This document shows, piece after piece, positions 15,641 through 23,238 of a DNA stretch of 64,000 bases. A program made the translations under genes and the position numbers. The notes beneath the pieces are model-generated. The model had not been told where the DNA came from, did not search any database, and worked only from the letters and a program-made list of their open reading frames with translations. Each line of letters begins with the position of its first letter. Position 1 is the stretch's first letter. The DNA is from JAKALX01 sp964508715 (GTDB lineage Bacteria; Chloroflexota; Dehalococcoidia; Tepidiformales; Tepidiformaceae): NCBI GenBank assembly GCA_964508715.1, contig CAZDUX010000011.1, positions 49,220 through 113,219 on the forward strand, written 5' to 3'.

Positions 15641-16420
15641 TCACTGGAGTTGTGAGAGAACAGGACCGGTGAAACCGGGCTTCATGTTCCCGCACCCACC
15701 CCAGGCGCTTTCATTCCACTGGTTGACCTGGTACTCGATGACGATCTTGTACCTGGTGTTCTGCTTGGCCGACTGGTTGACGCCGAACTGGAGCGAACCA
15801 CCGTTACCGACACCGCCGGTGTTGGTGTTGTGGACCTGGCAGCCCTCCCAGTTGGGAACGGCTACGTAGAACGGTGACCAGCTGTCGAGCCCGTTCGGGA
15901 ACGTCGGCGGGCTGATGCCCAGGTCCCCCCACCAGCAGGTGTAGGTGTCGCATTGCATCGCCCACGACTTCGGTGGTGGCGGCGGCGGAACTGGCACGCA
16001 GTTCTGGCCATTGCTATCGCACTCGAGGACCTTGATGACCATATCCTCCAGGTGCCACGGCAGGGGCGCCGTGTTGTAGATATGCGCCTGGCAATCCCAC
16101 GCGTAGCCCGGGTAGGCGTTATCGACCTGGATTTCCATCAGGTGGAACGGTGCGGTTTGCACAACGGCGACTGCCGATGCCACCTGCTTGATTGGGTTGG
16201 CTGTTGGATATGCCTGGAAGTACGGGCCCACCAACGGCCAGTTTGCGGCTTCGTTCTCGCTCGGCGTGGTGCAGGTGATCTGCGCGTCGAGATGGGTGGT
16301 AGTGATGTTGGTTGTGGCCGTCAGCTTCTCGAACCAGAGCGAGTAGGCGGAGCCCATCACCGCAGTCGCCAGGACGGCGACGACGGCGAGGAAGCTTGCC
16401 TTTCTGCCGAGACCCTTCAT
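15641..16420 (-). CDS. SipW-dependent-type secreted protein
   Basis: This 259-residue secreted protein has an N-terminal KASFLAVVAVLATAVMGSA segment followed by YSLWFEKLTATTNITTTHLD. That matches the class of signal peptides handled by SipW-like peptidases (TasA/camelysin type). The mature part is rich in Trp, Pro, Asn and Cys and contains a run of seven prolines. Base composition is less GC-rich than the surrounding genes. An AGGAAT ribosome-binding site precedes ATG 16420. It lies between two strong intergenic hairpins and is the second gene of the operon. It is probably an extracellular matrix or fibre subunit, but no structural match can be claimed. Confidence 0.8.
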   Translation of the reverse strand: MKGLGRKASFLAVVAVLATAVMGSAYSLWFEKLTATTNITTTHLDAQITCTTPSENEAANWPLVGPYFQAYPTANPIKQVASAVAVVQTAPFHLMEIQVDNAYPGYAWDCQAHIYNTAPLPWHLEDMVIKVLECDSNGQNCVPVPPPPPPKSWAMQCDTYTCWWGDLGISPPTFPNGLDSWSPFYVAVPNWEGCQVHNTNTGGVGNGGSLQFGVNQSAKQNTRYKIVIEYQVNQWNESAWGGCGNMKPGFTGPVLSQLQ

Positions 16421-16439
16421 GTCGGATTCCTTTCAGCCT

Positions 16440-16466
16440 GGCGCCCGCCCGCTGAGGGCGGGCGCC
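16440..16466 (-). terminator. Intra-operon 11-bp hairpin
   Basis: GGCGCCCGCCC at 16440-16450 and GGGCGGGCGCC at 16456-16466 form a perfect 11-bp stem with a GCTGA loop, between the first and second genes of the operon. No T-run follows in the transcribed direction. An RNA-stabilising or attenuating element is likely. Confidence 0.6.
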
Positions 16467-16511
16467 GGGCTGCTGGCTGGCGGGGAGAACCACGCCAGGG
16501 TGTGTTGATGC

Positions 16512-17420
16512 CTAGGGGAGGGTGGGAAGCATGGCCGGAGCAGGATTCTCGTTCCACTGGTAGGCCACGTAGTTCACCGTGAACGTGATGTCCAGGTTCT
16601 GGTTGGAGTGCCAGTGAGCCGGATCGTAATAGCCCGAGCCTGCATCGCCGTCGCGCCAGTTTTCATCCAGAATCAGCATGAAGGTGCACGTAAGCGGCTT
16701 GTTTTCGTGGACTTGGACGAAATCCGTATAGGTCTGATCCGGGTATTTGATGAGCTTTGGTGGTGCCGGAGAGCGCCAATCCGCATTGAACAGCGCAAGA
16801 CACTGGGCATAATCGGACGTCTGGCTCCACGATTGCGCGTTCGGGCCACTCGTTGAGCTTGCGACAACGCCACGCGTCCACGGGAGTCCCGGCATCGTCT
16901 GGGAGGGGCAACCCGAGTTGCAGGTGACCGTCTCGCTTGCGATCCCGAGGTGGAACGGGATACCACCGGACGCGCTCTCGAAGTTGATGGTGAATGCGCA
17001 ACCCGCGAACGGGTAGAGCCCCTTCATGTTGAGCGTGAGGGTGTTGTTGTTGTTGCTCAGCGTTCCGCTGCAATCTGGCTTCGGCTTCCCGGTGGGGAAG
17101 TTGCTGTACAAGAAATTGCCAGCGCCGCTGCCAGAGCCGCCCATACCCAGCAGGATCGATGCCCCACCATTGAGGAGCGTTGAAGCTTCGGGGACGATGG
17201 CAACGACGGGTTTCCCGGCGCCGCTACCGCTCGCTGTGTCAAAGCCTTCCCCCGATCCTGTCCACTTGTGGAAGGACAGGTTGGCATCGAGGTGGCCGGT
17301 CGTGACATTGCTGACGAGGGTCAGTTTTTCGTACCAGAGGGTATAGGCGGCGCCGACGAGGCCGAGGGCGACCACGGCCAGCATCATCAGCACGCCTGTA
17401 TGGCGAAATGCTTTTCGCAT
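16512..17420 (-). CDS. SipW-dependent-type secreted protein
   Basis: This 302-residue secreted protein is the first gene of the operon. Its N-terminus (VLMMLAVVALGLVGAAYTLWYEKL followed by a TTGHLDANL stretch) parallels the 15641-16420 product, so the two share the same export route. The mature region has a Gly/Ser-rich stretch (about 60-105), paired cysteines and a beta-rich C-terminal part. ATG 17420 lies 10 nt after GGGGAG; an in-frame ATG at 17444 lacks such a site. A long, structured 5' region of about 530 nt precedes it. It is probably a surface or matrix component. Confidence 0.8.
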   Translation of the reverse strand: MRKAFRHTGVLMMLAVVALGLVGAAYTLWYEKLTLVSNVTTGHLDANLSFHKWTGSGEGFDTASGSGAGKPVVAIVPEASTLLNGGASILLGMGGSGSGAGNFLYSNFPTGKPKPDCSGTLSNNNNTLTLNMKGLYPFAGCAFTINFESASGGIPFHLGIASETVTCNSGCPSQTMPGLPWTRGVVASSTSGPNAQSWSQTSDYAQCLALFNADWRSPAPPKLIKYPDQTYTDFVQVHENKPLTCTFMLILDENWRDGDAGSGYYDPAHWHSNQNLDITFTVNYVAYQWNENPAPAMLPTLP

Positions 17421-17954
17421 GGAGTGTTTTCTCCCCGCGCGCACAGTGGGCGCGCACAGTGGGCCGGGGCGCGTGGCCTCCGGCGCGTTCGCTAAAGGTT
17501 GGAAGCGGGAGGGTTGGGCGCCGCTGGCGCCCTGCGCTCATTTCGGACCCGGCAGCTCCTTTCCGGGTCGCGTGGGGGAGAGGGATTATGGGGCTTTCCC
17601 CGATATGAACCGGGGGCTGCTACCTTCGATGCTGGGTAGAGACAGCGAATGCTACTATCCAACCAGCAAGGCGGGCCCTGAACGTTCCCCTTGCGACCGG
17701 CCCGGAAGGTGGTTGCCGCCGCCTCCGGGCTTTTTCCTTTTTTCGTGATCTCGGTCTCCACAACCGGCTGCCCTGGGGCTGCCGAAGGTGACGCCGGAAA
17801 TGATGACGATCGGTTGACGGGAAGGGAAAGTGACCCCGGGGCCCTGTTTGGGGACCACCTGGACGTGGCCCCGGCGCACTGGCTGGCCGGTTTCGCTCTC
17901 CGCTACGAGCGGCTCCAGAAGCCACCCGCACCATCTATCGGAGGGTCGTGCGGA
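17421..17954 (-). promoter_or_regulatory. Long structured 5' leader of the signal-peptidase operon
   Basis: I find no coding sequence on either strand. Several strong hairpins are present: GACCCGG (17546-17552) with CCGGGTC (17563-17569), a GGGGCTTTCCCC stem near 17590, and the GCCCGGA/TCCGGGC stem at 17700-17730. Near 17430-17460 a 14-bp unit, GCGCGCACAGTGGG-like, is directly repeated. The leader may carry regulatory RNA, but I could not match it to a known riboswitch class. Confidence 0.45.
17700..17743 (+). terminator. Strong intrinsic terminator on the + strand
   Basis: GCCCGGA at 17700-17706 pairs with TCCGGGC at 17724-17730, followed by TTTTTCCTTTTTT. This is a textbook terminator on the + strand, yet no + strand gene lies upstream of it. 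It suggests an unannotated + strand RNA, possibly antisense to the leader of the signal-peptidase operon. Confidence 0.7.
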
Positions 17955-17984
17955 ATAGTGACAAAACGGCGTCAAGGGAGTCAA
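17955..17984 (-). promoter_or_regulatory. Candidate promoter of the signal-peptidase operon
   Basis: On the minus strand TTGACT (17984-17979) and CACTAT (17960-17955) are separated by 18 bp. Transcription would run leftward into the long leader. Confidence 0.5.
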
Positions 17985-18022
17985 TGGTGCGATTCGTACT
18001 GGTGTACGACCTGTGAACAATT

Positions 18023-18039
18023 GCGACATGGGATGTCGC
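18023..18039. repeat. 7-bp inverted repeat
   Basis: GCGACAT at 18023-18029 and ATGTCGC at 18033-18039 are exact complements around GGG. It lies about 40 bp upstream of the candidate promoter of the signal-peptidase operon and could be an operator. Confidence 0.45.
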
Positions 18040-18207
18040 GAACAGCGGGAGATTTGAGAGGTTTGGGAGGGTAGAATTCGCTCGTATCGCGGCGTCCCAG
18101 ATTCAGGCTTGACGATAATGTTTGAGAAACGTAAGAGTTTCGAATCCAGTTCGTGCGGACGGCAAGTTCTAATGGTTTACATACAATTCGGCCGGGCGCG
18201 GAGCGGC

Positions 18208-18893
18208 GAGAGGGCGAAAGGGCGAAAGGGCGAAAGGGCGCTGTCGGCGAATGGGCGAATGGGCGAAAGGGCGAATGGGCGCTTGCGGCGAGAGGGCGCT
18301 TGCGGCGAAAGGGCGAATGGGCGAATGGGCGCGCGTTGGTGGGGACGCGCTTGCCGGTGAATCGGCGCGGGTGTCGTACGCGACGGGGCGCTTTCGGCGA
18401 AAGGGCGCTGTCGGCGAAAGGGCGAAAGGGCGAGAGGGCGAATGGGCGAAAGGGCGAGAGGGCGAAAGGGCGAAAGGGCGAGCGTTGGGGGGGACGCTTG
18501 CGGCGAATGGGCGCGCTGTTGGTGGGGTGCTCTGGCCGGTGAATCGGCGCGGGTGTCGTACGCGACGGGGCGCTTTCGGCGAAAGGGCGGAAGGGCGAGA
18601 GGGCGAAAGGGCGAGCGTTGGGGGGGACGCTCTTGCCGGTGAGGGGGCGCGGGTGTCGTACGCGACGGGGCGAGGAGTGGTGAGGATGCCTGGAAATGGG
18701 AAGTGCCCCTGTGCTGTTCGCAGCAGGGGCACTCTGATCGTTTCGCCCGTTCGGGCTCGCGAGGGCTTCGGGCTTTCGCCCATTCGCCCATTCGCCCTTT
18801 CGCCCTTTCGCCGATCTGGGCCCGCGAGGGCTTCGGGCTTTCGCCCATTCGCCCATTCGCCCATTCGCCCTTTCGCCCTCTCGCCCTTTCGCG
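18208..18893. repeat. 8-bp GGGCGAAW tandem-repeat satellite with larger interspersed units
   Basis: Runs of the octamer GGGCGAAA or GGGCGAAT occur in direct orientation at roughly 18211-18335, 18400-18485 and 18575-18615. They occur in inverted orientation (TTTCGCCC/ATTCGCCC) at roughly 18777-18812 and 18838-18890. Between them a 27-bp core occurs three times (18364-18390, 18546-18572, 18646-18672). A stretch starting GCGAGGGCTTCGGGCTTTCG occurs twice near 18757 and 18824. The array ends 3 nt before the stop codon of the 18897 gene. Long open frames here are only the 8-residue periodic reading of the repeat and are not genes. Confidence 0.9.
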
Positions 18894-18896
18894 GCC

Positions 18897-21143
18897 TCAG
18901 CCGACGCCGGGGGGGACGGCGACGCCACCGTCCTGGAGGGCCATGGCGGCGGGTTTGACGGAGACTTCGAGGAGTTCGGCGATGTCGTAGGCCTTGATGG
19001 TGCGCTTCTCTTCGTCGGGTTGGACGCCGGGGATGCCGTCTTCGAACATCTGGATGCAGAAGGGGCAGGCGGTGGCGACGATGGAGGCGCCGGTGTTGGC
19101 GGCTTCGGCGGCGCGGAGGTGGTTGACGCGGGTGCCCTGTTCTTCCTGCCACATGTTGCCGCCGCCGGCGCCGCAGCAGAAGCCGTTGGCGCGGTTGCGC
19201 GGCATCTCGACGAGTTTGACCCCGGGGATGGATTCGAGGACCTCGCGGGGGGCGTCGTAGATGCCGTTGCCGCGGCCGAGGTAGCAGCTGTCGTGGAAGG
19301 TGACGGTCTGGCCTTCCATCTCCTTTGGCTTGAGGAGGCCGCGGTTGATGAGGGTCTGGAAGAACTCGGCGTGGTGGATGACTTCGTAGCGGCCGCCGAA
19401 GTCGGGGTATTCGTTGGCAAAGGTGTTGAAGCAGTGGGGGCAGCTGGTGACGATCTTCTTGACGCCCATCTCGTTGAACGCTTCGGCGTTGGTTTCGGCG
19501 AGGGTGGCGTAGAGGAATTCGTTGCCGAGGCGGCGGGCCGGGTCGCCGTTGCAGGTTTCGGCCTGGCCAAGGACGCCGAAGGAGATGCCGGCATCGATGA
19601 GGAGCTTGACGACTGACTGGGTGATGGGGACGTTGCGCTCGACGAGGGCGCCGGAGCAGCCGACGTAGTAGAGGTATTCCTGGCTGCCGTCGTAGGTGGG
19701 GACTTCGATGCCTTCGGCGGCGAGTTGCTCGATCCAGGTGGTGCGGGTGAGCTGGGTGCCGCGCCAGGGGTGGCCGCGCTGCTCGATATTCTGGAGGGCT
19801 GCCTGGGCGGTGGCGGGCATGCGGCTCTGTTCCATGACGGCGTAGCGGCGCATGTCGACGATGGTCGGGACGTGCTCGATCATGACGGGGCAGACTTCGA
19901 CACAGGCGCCGCAGGTGCGGCAGGCCCAGAGTGATTCGTCCTTGATATAGCCGCCAACGAGTGGTTCGAGGGTTTCCTCGGCGGCCTTGCCCTTGATGAG
20001 GAGGGGGCCGGCGTGGTTCATGTAGGTCTTGACGTCCTGGATGACGGCCATAGGTGAAAGGGGTTGGCCGGCAGTCCAGGCGGGGCAAACGCTGGTGCAG
20101 CGGCCGCAGCGGACGCAGGTATCGGCATCGAAGAGCTGCTTCCAGGTGAAGTCCTGGAGCTTGCCTGCGCCGAGCCCGGCCCCGGATTCGATGAGTGCTT
20201 CGATATCGCCCATGGGGGCCAGGTAGAGTGGCTTGCCGGGGCGCTTGAGGAAGGCGTTGACGGGTGCGAAGGCGATATGCCGGAACTTGGTCACGGCCAT
20301 GATGGTGAGGAGGGTGAAAGCGCCGACGATGTGGATCCACCAGACGGTCTGGTGGATGTCGAGGGCGGTTCGGGGGCTGAGGCCGCCAAAGATCTTTGCG
20401 ATCACCCAGCCAGCTGGCGACCAGTAGGACCAGCTTTCGTGGCCCTTGGGGATTTCGTCGCCGGCGAGGCGGAAGCCTTCGACGATGATGCCGGTGAAGA
20501 GGACGAAGCCGAGGAGGCCGATGACGAGGGCGTCCTCATCGGAGCGGCGGTCCCAGGTGAGCTTTTCGGGCGGGGTGAAGTAGCGGCGCTTGACGGCGAG
20601 GGTGACGCCGATGAGGCCAATGACGCCGAAGAGGTCGCCGACGAGGGAGTAAACGAGATAGACGGGGCCGTGGAGGAAGGCGTGTTCGGCATCGCTCCCG
20701 AAGATGAGGGGCAGGTAGTCATCGAGTGCGAGGAGGGCGGTGACGAGGGTGAGGACCATGAAGCTGGAGTAGATGCACCAGTGCATGATCCCGGCTTGCC
20801 TGTCGTTCTTCACGCGGCTGGTGCCGGCGCCCATGGTGAGGAAGTTGGTGATGCGCGCGCCGAGGTGGTCGGTGACGGACTGGGGCTTGCCAAGCCGCCA
20901 GATGCGCATCCGGTGGATGAGGACGCCGATGATGATGGCGACGCTCAGCCCGAAGATGAAGTACATGACCTGGGGGAGAGCGACGTTGAAGAACACCTCG
21001 CGCTGGGCGCTGGTGGTACGAGCGGTTTCGGCGGCGGAGATGGCGCCGATGATGAGCAGGGGGATGACAATCCCGCCGGCGCTGACGTGGAACCGGGAGC
21101 CCTTGCGGGTCTGCGGCTCGTTATTCGTGGGGAGGTTGGTCAT
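18897..21143 (-). CDS. Membrane-bound HdrD-like Fe-S oxidoreductase, candidate ETF:menaquinone oxidoreductase
   Basis: This 748-residue protein has an N-terminal membrane domain of about six helices (about 20-310, nitrate-reductase-gamma-like). Two 4Fe-4S motifs follow, CVRCGRCTSVCP near 348 and CRTCGACVEVCP near 412, and then two CCG (HdrD) domains, with YYVGCSGA, CPHCFN and GFCCGAGGGNMW. This order matches the EMO group, which passes electrons from electron-transfer flavoprotein to menaquinone in beta-oxidising bacteria. Acyl-CoA dehydrogenase and CoA-ligase genes in the window fit. The ATG at 21143 is preceded by TATTAT at 21172-21167. Its 3' end abuts the satellite. Partner ETF genes are not here. 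Confidence 0.87.
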   Translation of the reverse strand: MTNLPTNNEPQTRKGSRFHVSAGGIVIPLLIIGAISAAETARTTSAQREVFFNVALPQVMYFIFGLSVAIIIGVLIHRMRIWRLGKPQSVTDHLGARITNFLTMGAGTSRVKNDRQAGIMHWCIYSSFMVLTLVTALLALDDYLPLIFGSDAEHAFLHGPVYLVYSLVGDLFGVIGLIGVTLAVKRRYFTPPEKLTWDRRSDEDALVIGLLGFVLFTGIIVEGFRLAGDEIPKGHESWSYWSPAGWVIAKIFGGLSPRTALDIHQTVWWIHIVGAFTLLTIMAVTKFRHIAFAPVNAFLKRPGKPLYLAPMGDIEALIESGAGLGAGKLQDFTWKQLFDADTCVRCGRCTSVCPAWTAGQPLSPMAVIQDVKTYMNHAGPLLIKGKAAEETLEPLVGGYIKDESLWACRTCGACVEVCPVMIEHVPTIVDMRRYAVMEQSRMPATAQAALQNIEQRGHPWRGTQLTRTTWIEQLAAEGIEVPTYDGSQEYLYYVGCSGALVERNVPITQSVVKLLIDAGISFGVLGQAETCNGDPARRLGNEFLYATLAETNAEAFNEMGVKKIVTSCPHCFNTFANEYPDFGGRYEVIHHAEFFQTLINRGLLKPKEMEGQTVTFHDSCYLGRGNGIYDAPREVLESIPGVKLVEMPRNRANGFCCGAGGGNMWQEEQGTRVNHLRAAEAANTGASIVATACPFCIQMFEDGIPGVQPDEEKRTIKAYDIAELLEVSVKPAAMALQDGGVAVPPGVG

Positions 21144-21484
21144 GATACCGGAACCCGAACCTGGAGATAATAGGGGCGGTGCGTGCCAGTCCTTCCGGGA
21201 AGGAGGCACGTTCAGCCATGTGCCACGCATCCTACCGGAGGGCGTGCTTTCCGGCGACCCGGACGACAGTCCGACCTTCCGACGGTACGATGCAGGCCGG
21301 GCCAAGCGAACTTGAGAAAGCTACGAAGCGATTTGAATCGCCGCGGACGTGAGATGCACCGGGGCCGACGACAGGTGCGCCGGGCGTGGCCGCGGGTGGG
21401 TGCGTGCCCTCGGGGATGCGCCGGAGAGTCCCCTGGCCCGCGAACTGATCCACGAGCGAGGCGGGTGTCCACGGCCAGGCTGAC
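21144..21484. other. Intergenic region without recognisable gene
   Basis: Open frames here are short and lack family-like composition. A good -10 box on the minus strand (TATTAT, 21172-21167) can serve the 18897-21143 gene. I see no convincing terminator for the 21485 gene. Confidence 0.5.
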
Positions 21485-21937
21485 TTAGCGCTGAACAACC
21501 ACCACCTGGCCTGAGCCATCCAGCTTGTGGCCTCCCCATGAGGAGTTGGCCAACAGCTGAAGGTTACCGCCCTTTCCATCGGACGACGGATAGAAGCCGC
21601 GGACGGGATCAGCCGGGCAACCGGCGCCAACCCACGCGAAACTATCCGCAAAGTCGGCCTCCATTTGCGCGATGTCCACGCCGGGCATGCCCCGTGAGGT
21701 CATGTCGATGCGAGCGCGTTCTCGAGAGTTCTGCAGCATCTGCGTCGCTCGTCCACATGTTGCCGCGTCCAGTGGCAGGGGGGTACCTTGAGAACTGACC
21801 GCCGAGGCCGCCTTATCCGCCGCAGCCACCTTCGCGTCCGCTCCCCGACCAGCCAGTGCGAGACCACCGGCAATCCCCCCGGACAACACGGCCAGGGTGA
21901 GGATAGCCACAGCAATCTTCTTCGTCGGCATGCTCAT
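21485..21937 (-). CDS. Hypothetical secreted protein
   Basis: This 150-residue protein has an N-terminal signal or anchor segment (KIAVAILTLAVLSGGIAGGL). An Ala-rich linker follows, then a mature part with two cysteines (about 61 and 108). ATG 21937 follows a GGAGGTC ribosome-binding site at good spacing; the frame is open 18 codons further up without support. I recognise no family. It is the second of three leftward small genes (22442, 21975, 21485) that may form an operon with the LuxR-type regulator. Confidence 0.65.
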   Translation of the reverse strand: MSMPTKKIAVAILTLAVLSGGIAGGLALAGRGADAKVAAADKAASAVSSQGTPLPLDAATCGRATQMLQNSRERARIDMTSRGMPGVDIAQMEADFADSFAWVGAGCPADPVRGFYPSSDGKGGNLQLLANSSWGGHKLDGSGQVVVVQR

Positions 21938-21974
21938 TGTATGACCTCCAATCTTCGTTGCTCTGACGCGTCGC

Positions 21975-22364
21975 TCAAACCGTGAACTCACCGTAGTAGC
22001 TCACACGATACCCCGGTGAGTAGCCCGGAATATTTACAGAATGCGTGCCCTGAACGTAGTAAAGGCCAGACCCACTGTTGTTCGCATCAAAGGCCCAGTC
22101 GAAGTTGCAGGAACCGCAACCACTGAATGTACTCTGAGCTACGTAGTACGCCAGCAGGATGGTATCCCACTTGTTCAACGTGCTCGACTCAGCAAGTGAC
22201 CCTGCAATGGGGCAGCTTGTCTCGGAGTAGTAAGTAGTCGCATTACCGAAGCTCGAAACCGGACAAATCACGACTTGCTGCGCGGCTGCTTCATCCTTGA
22301 ACGTCCCAAAGCCAAGCCCGATCGCGGCACCGATAACGAGTACGACGAACAGCCTGCGCATCAT
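21975..22364 (-). CDS. Hypothetical secreted cysteine-containing protein
   Basis: This 129-residue protein has a clear signal segment (RRLFVVLVIGAAIGLGFG) and a likely cleavage after an AAA-rich stretch near residue 28. The mature domain is rich in Ser, Tyr, Gly and Asn and has about four cysteines. Composition is visibly less GC-rich than the chromosome around it, which suggests recent acquisition or relaxed selection. The start is ATG 22364 with AGGATC upstream; a longer frame to 22466 would overlap the LuxR-type gene. No family was recognised. Confidence 0.6.
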   Translation of the reverse strand: MMRRLFVVLVIGAAIGLGFGTFKDEAAAQQVVICPVSSFGNATTYYSETSCPIAGSLAESSTLNKWDTILLAYYVAQSTFSGCGSCNFDWAFDANNSGSGLYYVQGTHSVNIPGYSPGYRVSYYGEFTV

Positions 22365-22441
22365 GATGATCCTATTACGATTCAGCACCGAGATACTAGC
22401 GACTTCATCCGAGTCCCCGCCAGCACAATAATGTGCCGAGT

Positions 22442-22696
22442 TCACCCAGTCCGCGAAATGCAACATTGCTTGTGTCTCACCGCCCAGGCCACAAGCATGC
22501 GTCCGGCGAGCCCCGTGCGCTCTCGGAAGCGGCGCAGCGTGCCGCGAATGGAAGGGAGAGTCTGTCCGAGTGTGTCCGCGATCCGCTCGTCGCTCTGACC
22601 GGTTGCAACGAGCGCGAGCACGGGCCTCTCCGCGCCGGTGAGGTCATGACAGACCTCGACGGATTCGCTGCCGTCGCATTCCAGCCGTCGCTCCAT
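22442..22696 (-). CDS. Small LuxR-type helix-turn-helix protein
   Basis: The 84-residue product is almost entirely a LuxR/GerE-type DNA-binding domain. It has LTGAERPVLALVATGQSDE, then IADTLGQTLPSIRGTLRRF and RTGLAGRMLVAWA, matching the four-helix pattern of the family. No receiver or ligand-binding domain is present, so it is either a stand-alone regulator or a remnant. It lies just upstream of two leftward secreted-protein genes and may control them. It is divergent from the ankyrin-like ORF at 22802. Confidence 0.78.
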   Translation of the reverse strand: MERRLECDGSESVEVCHDLTGAERPVLALVATGQSDERIADTLGQTLPSIRGTLRRFRERTGLAGRMLVAWAVRHKQCCISRTG

Positions 22697-22801
22697 TCGT
22701 CACCTCCGCAATGGTGCGCCCGGGCACGATAGTTCATTCACGATGAGCGACACAAGGAAACACATGTAAATTCAGGCCCGCGTCCCGGCCACGGTTGCTG
22801 G

Positions 22802-23236
22802 GTGGGAGCGTGGCGGCGCGCCCGGGTACGATGTCCCCGCCGAGACAATCGTGGAGGGCCGACGTTTGCGGCGCCCGATGGGGACGGCGAGAGCTCCTAC
22901 CTCGCAGCAGCCAGTTCGCCGGGACAGGGTGACCTGCTGCTCGTCACGGTGCTCAACGCGAGGCGGAAGATCGTGGCCACAGACGCAACGGGCGACACGG
23001 CCTCATTCGTGCCGCGAAACCAGGCAAACACAGCCGGGCGGACGGCGCTCCACGAACTGTTGCTGTCCGGGCAGTGCTCGGCCGACGCGGCCGGCAGTGT
23101 GCAGTTGTTAATAGGAAATAGCGCGGACGTGAATACGCCGACCGCCGACGGGCGGTTGCCGCTCGCTATCGCCGGGGATAAGGGCTGCACGCAGATCGTC
23201 GCGCTGCTCGAGAAGGCGGGGGCAAAGGCGAACTGA
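22802..23236 (+). CDS. Ankyrin-repeat protein, N-terminus uncertain
   Basis: The C-terminal half is ankyrin-like, with AGRTALHELLLSG, then VQLLIGNSADVNTPTADGRLPLAIAG and a final IVALLEKAG helix. The N-terminal 25 residues are Arg-rich and look untranslated. The GTG at 22802 is only the outermost start, and no ribosome-binding site supports any start. It may be a short gene starting internally or a degenerate copy. Ankyrin repeats mediate protein-protein contacts; the partner is unknown. It converges with the SUMF1-like gene, 2 nt from its stop. Confidence 0.5.
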   Translation: MGAWRRARVRCPRRDNRGGPTFAAPDGDGESSYLAAASSPGQGDLLLVTVLNARRKIVATDATGDTASFVPRNQANTAGRTALHELLLSGQCSADAAGSVQLLIGNSADVNTPTADGRLPLAIAGDKGCTQIVALLEKAGAKAN

Positions 23237-23238
23237 GG

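Noticed and set aside
17640..17745. Possible SRP RNA because of a CCGGAAGG-like loop
   Set aside because: The conserved asymmetric loop AGCAGC and flanking helix of SRP RNA are missing; the stem is better explained as a terminator.
18153..18958. Long Arg/Gly/Lys-rich open frames in all directions over the satellite
   Set aside because: They are the periodic translation of the 8-bp repeat (GRKGERAK-type), have no start signals, and change frame with each unit.
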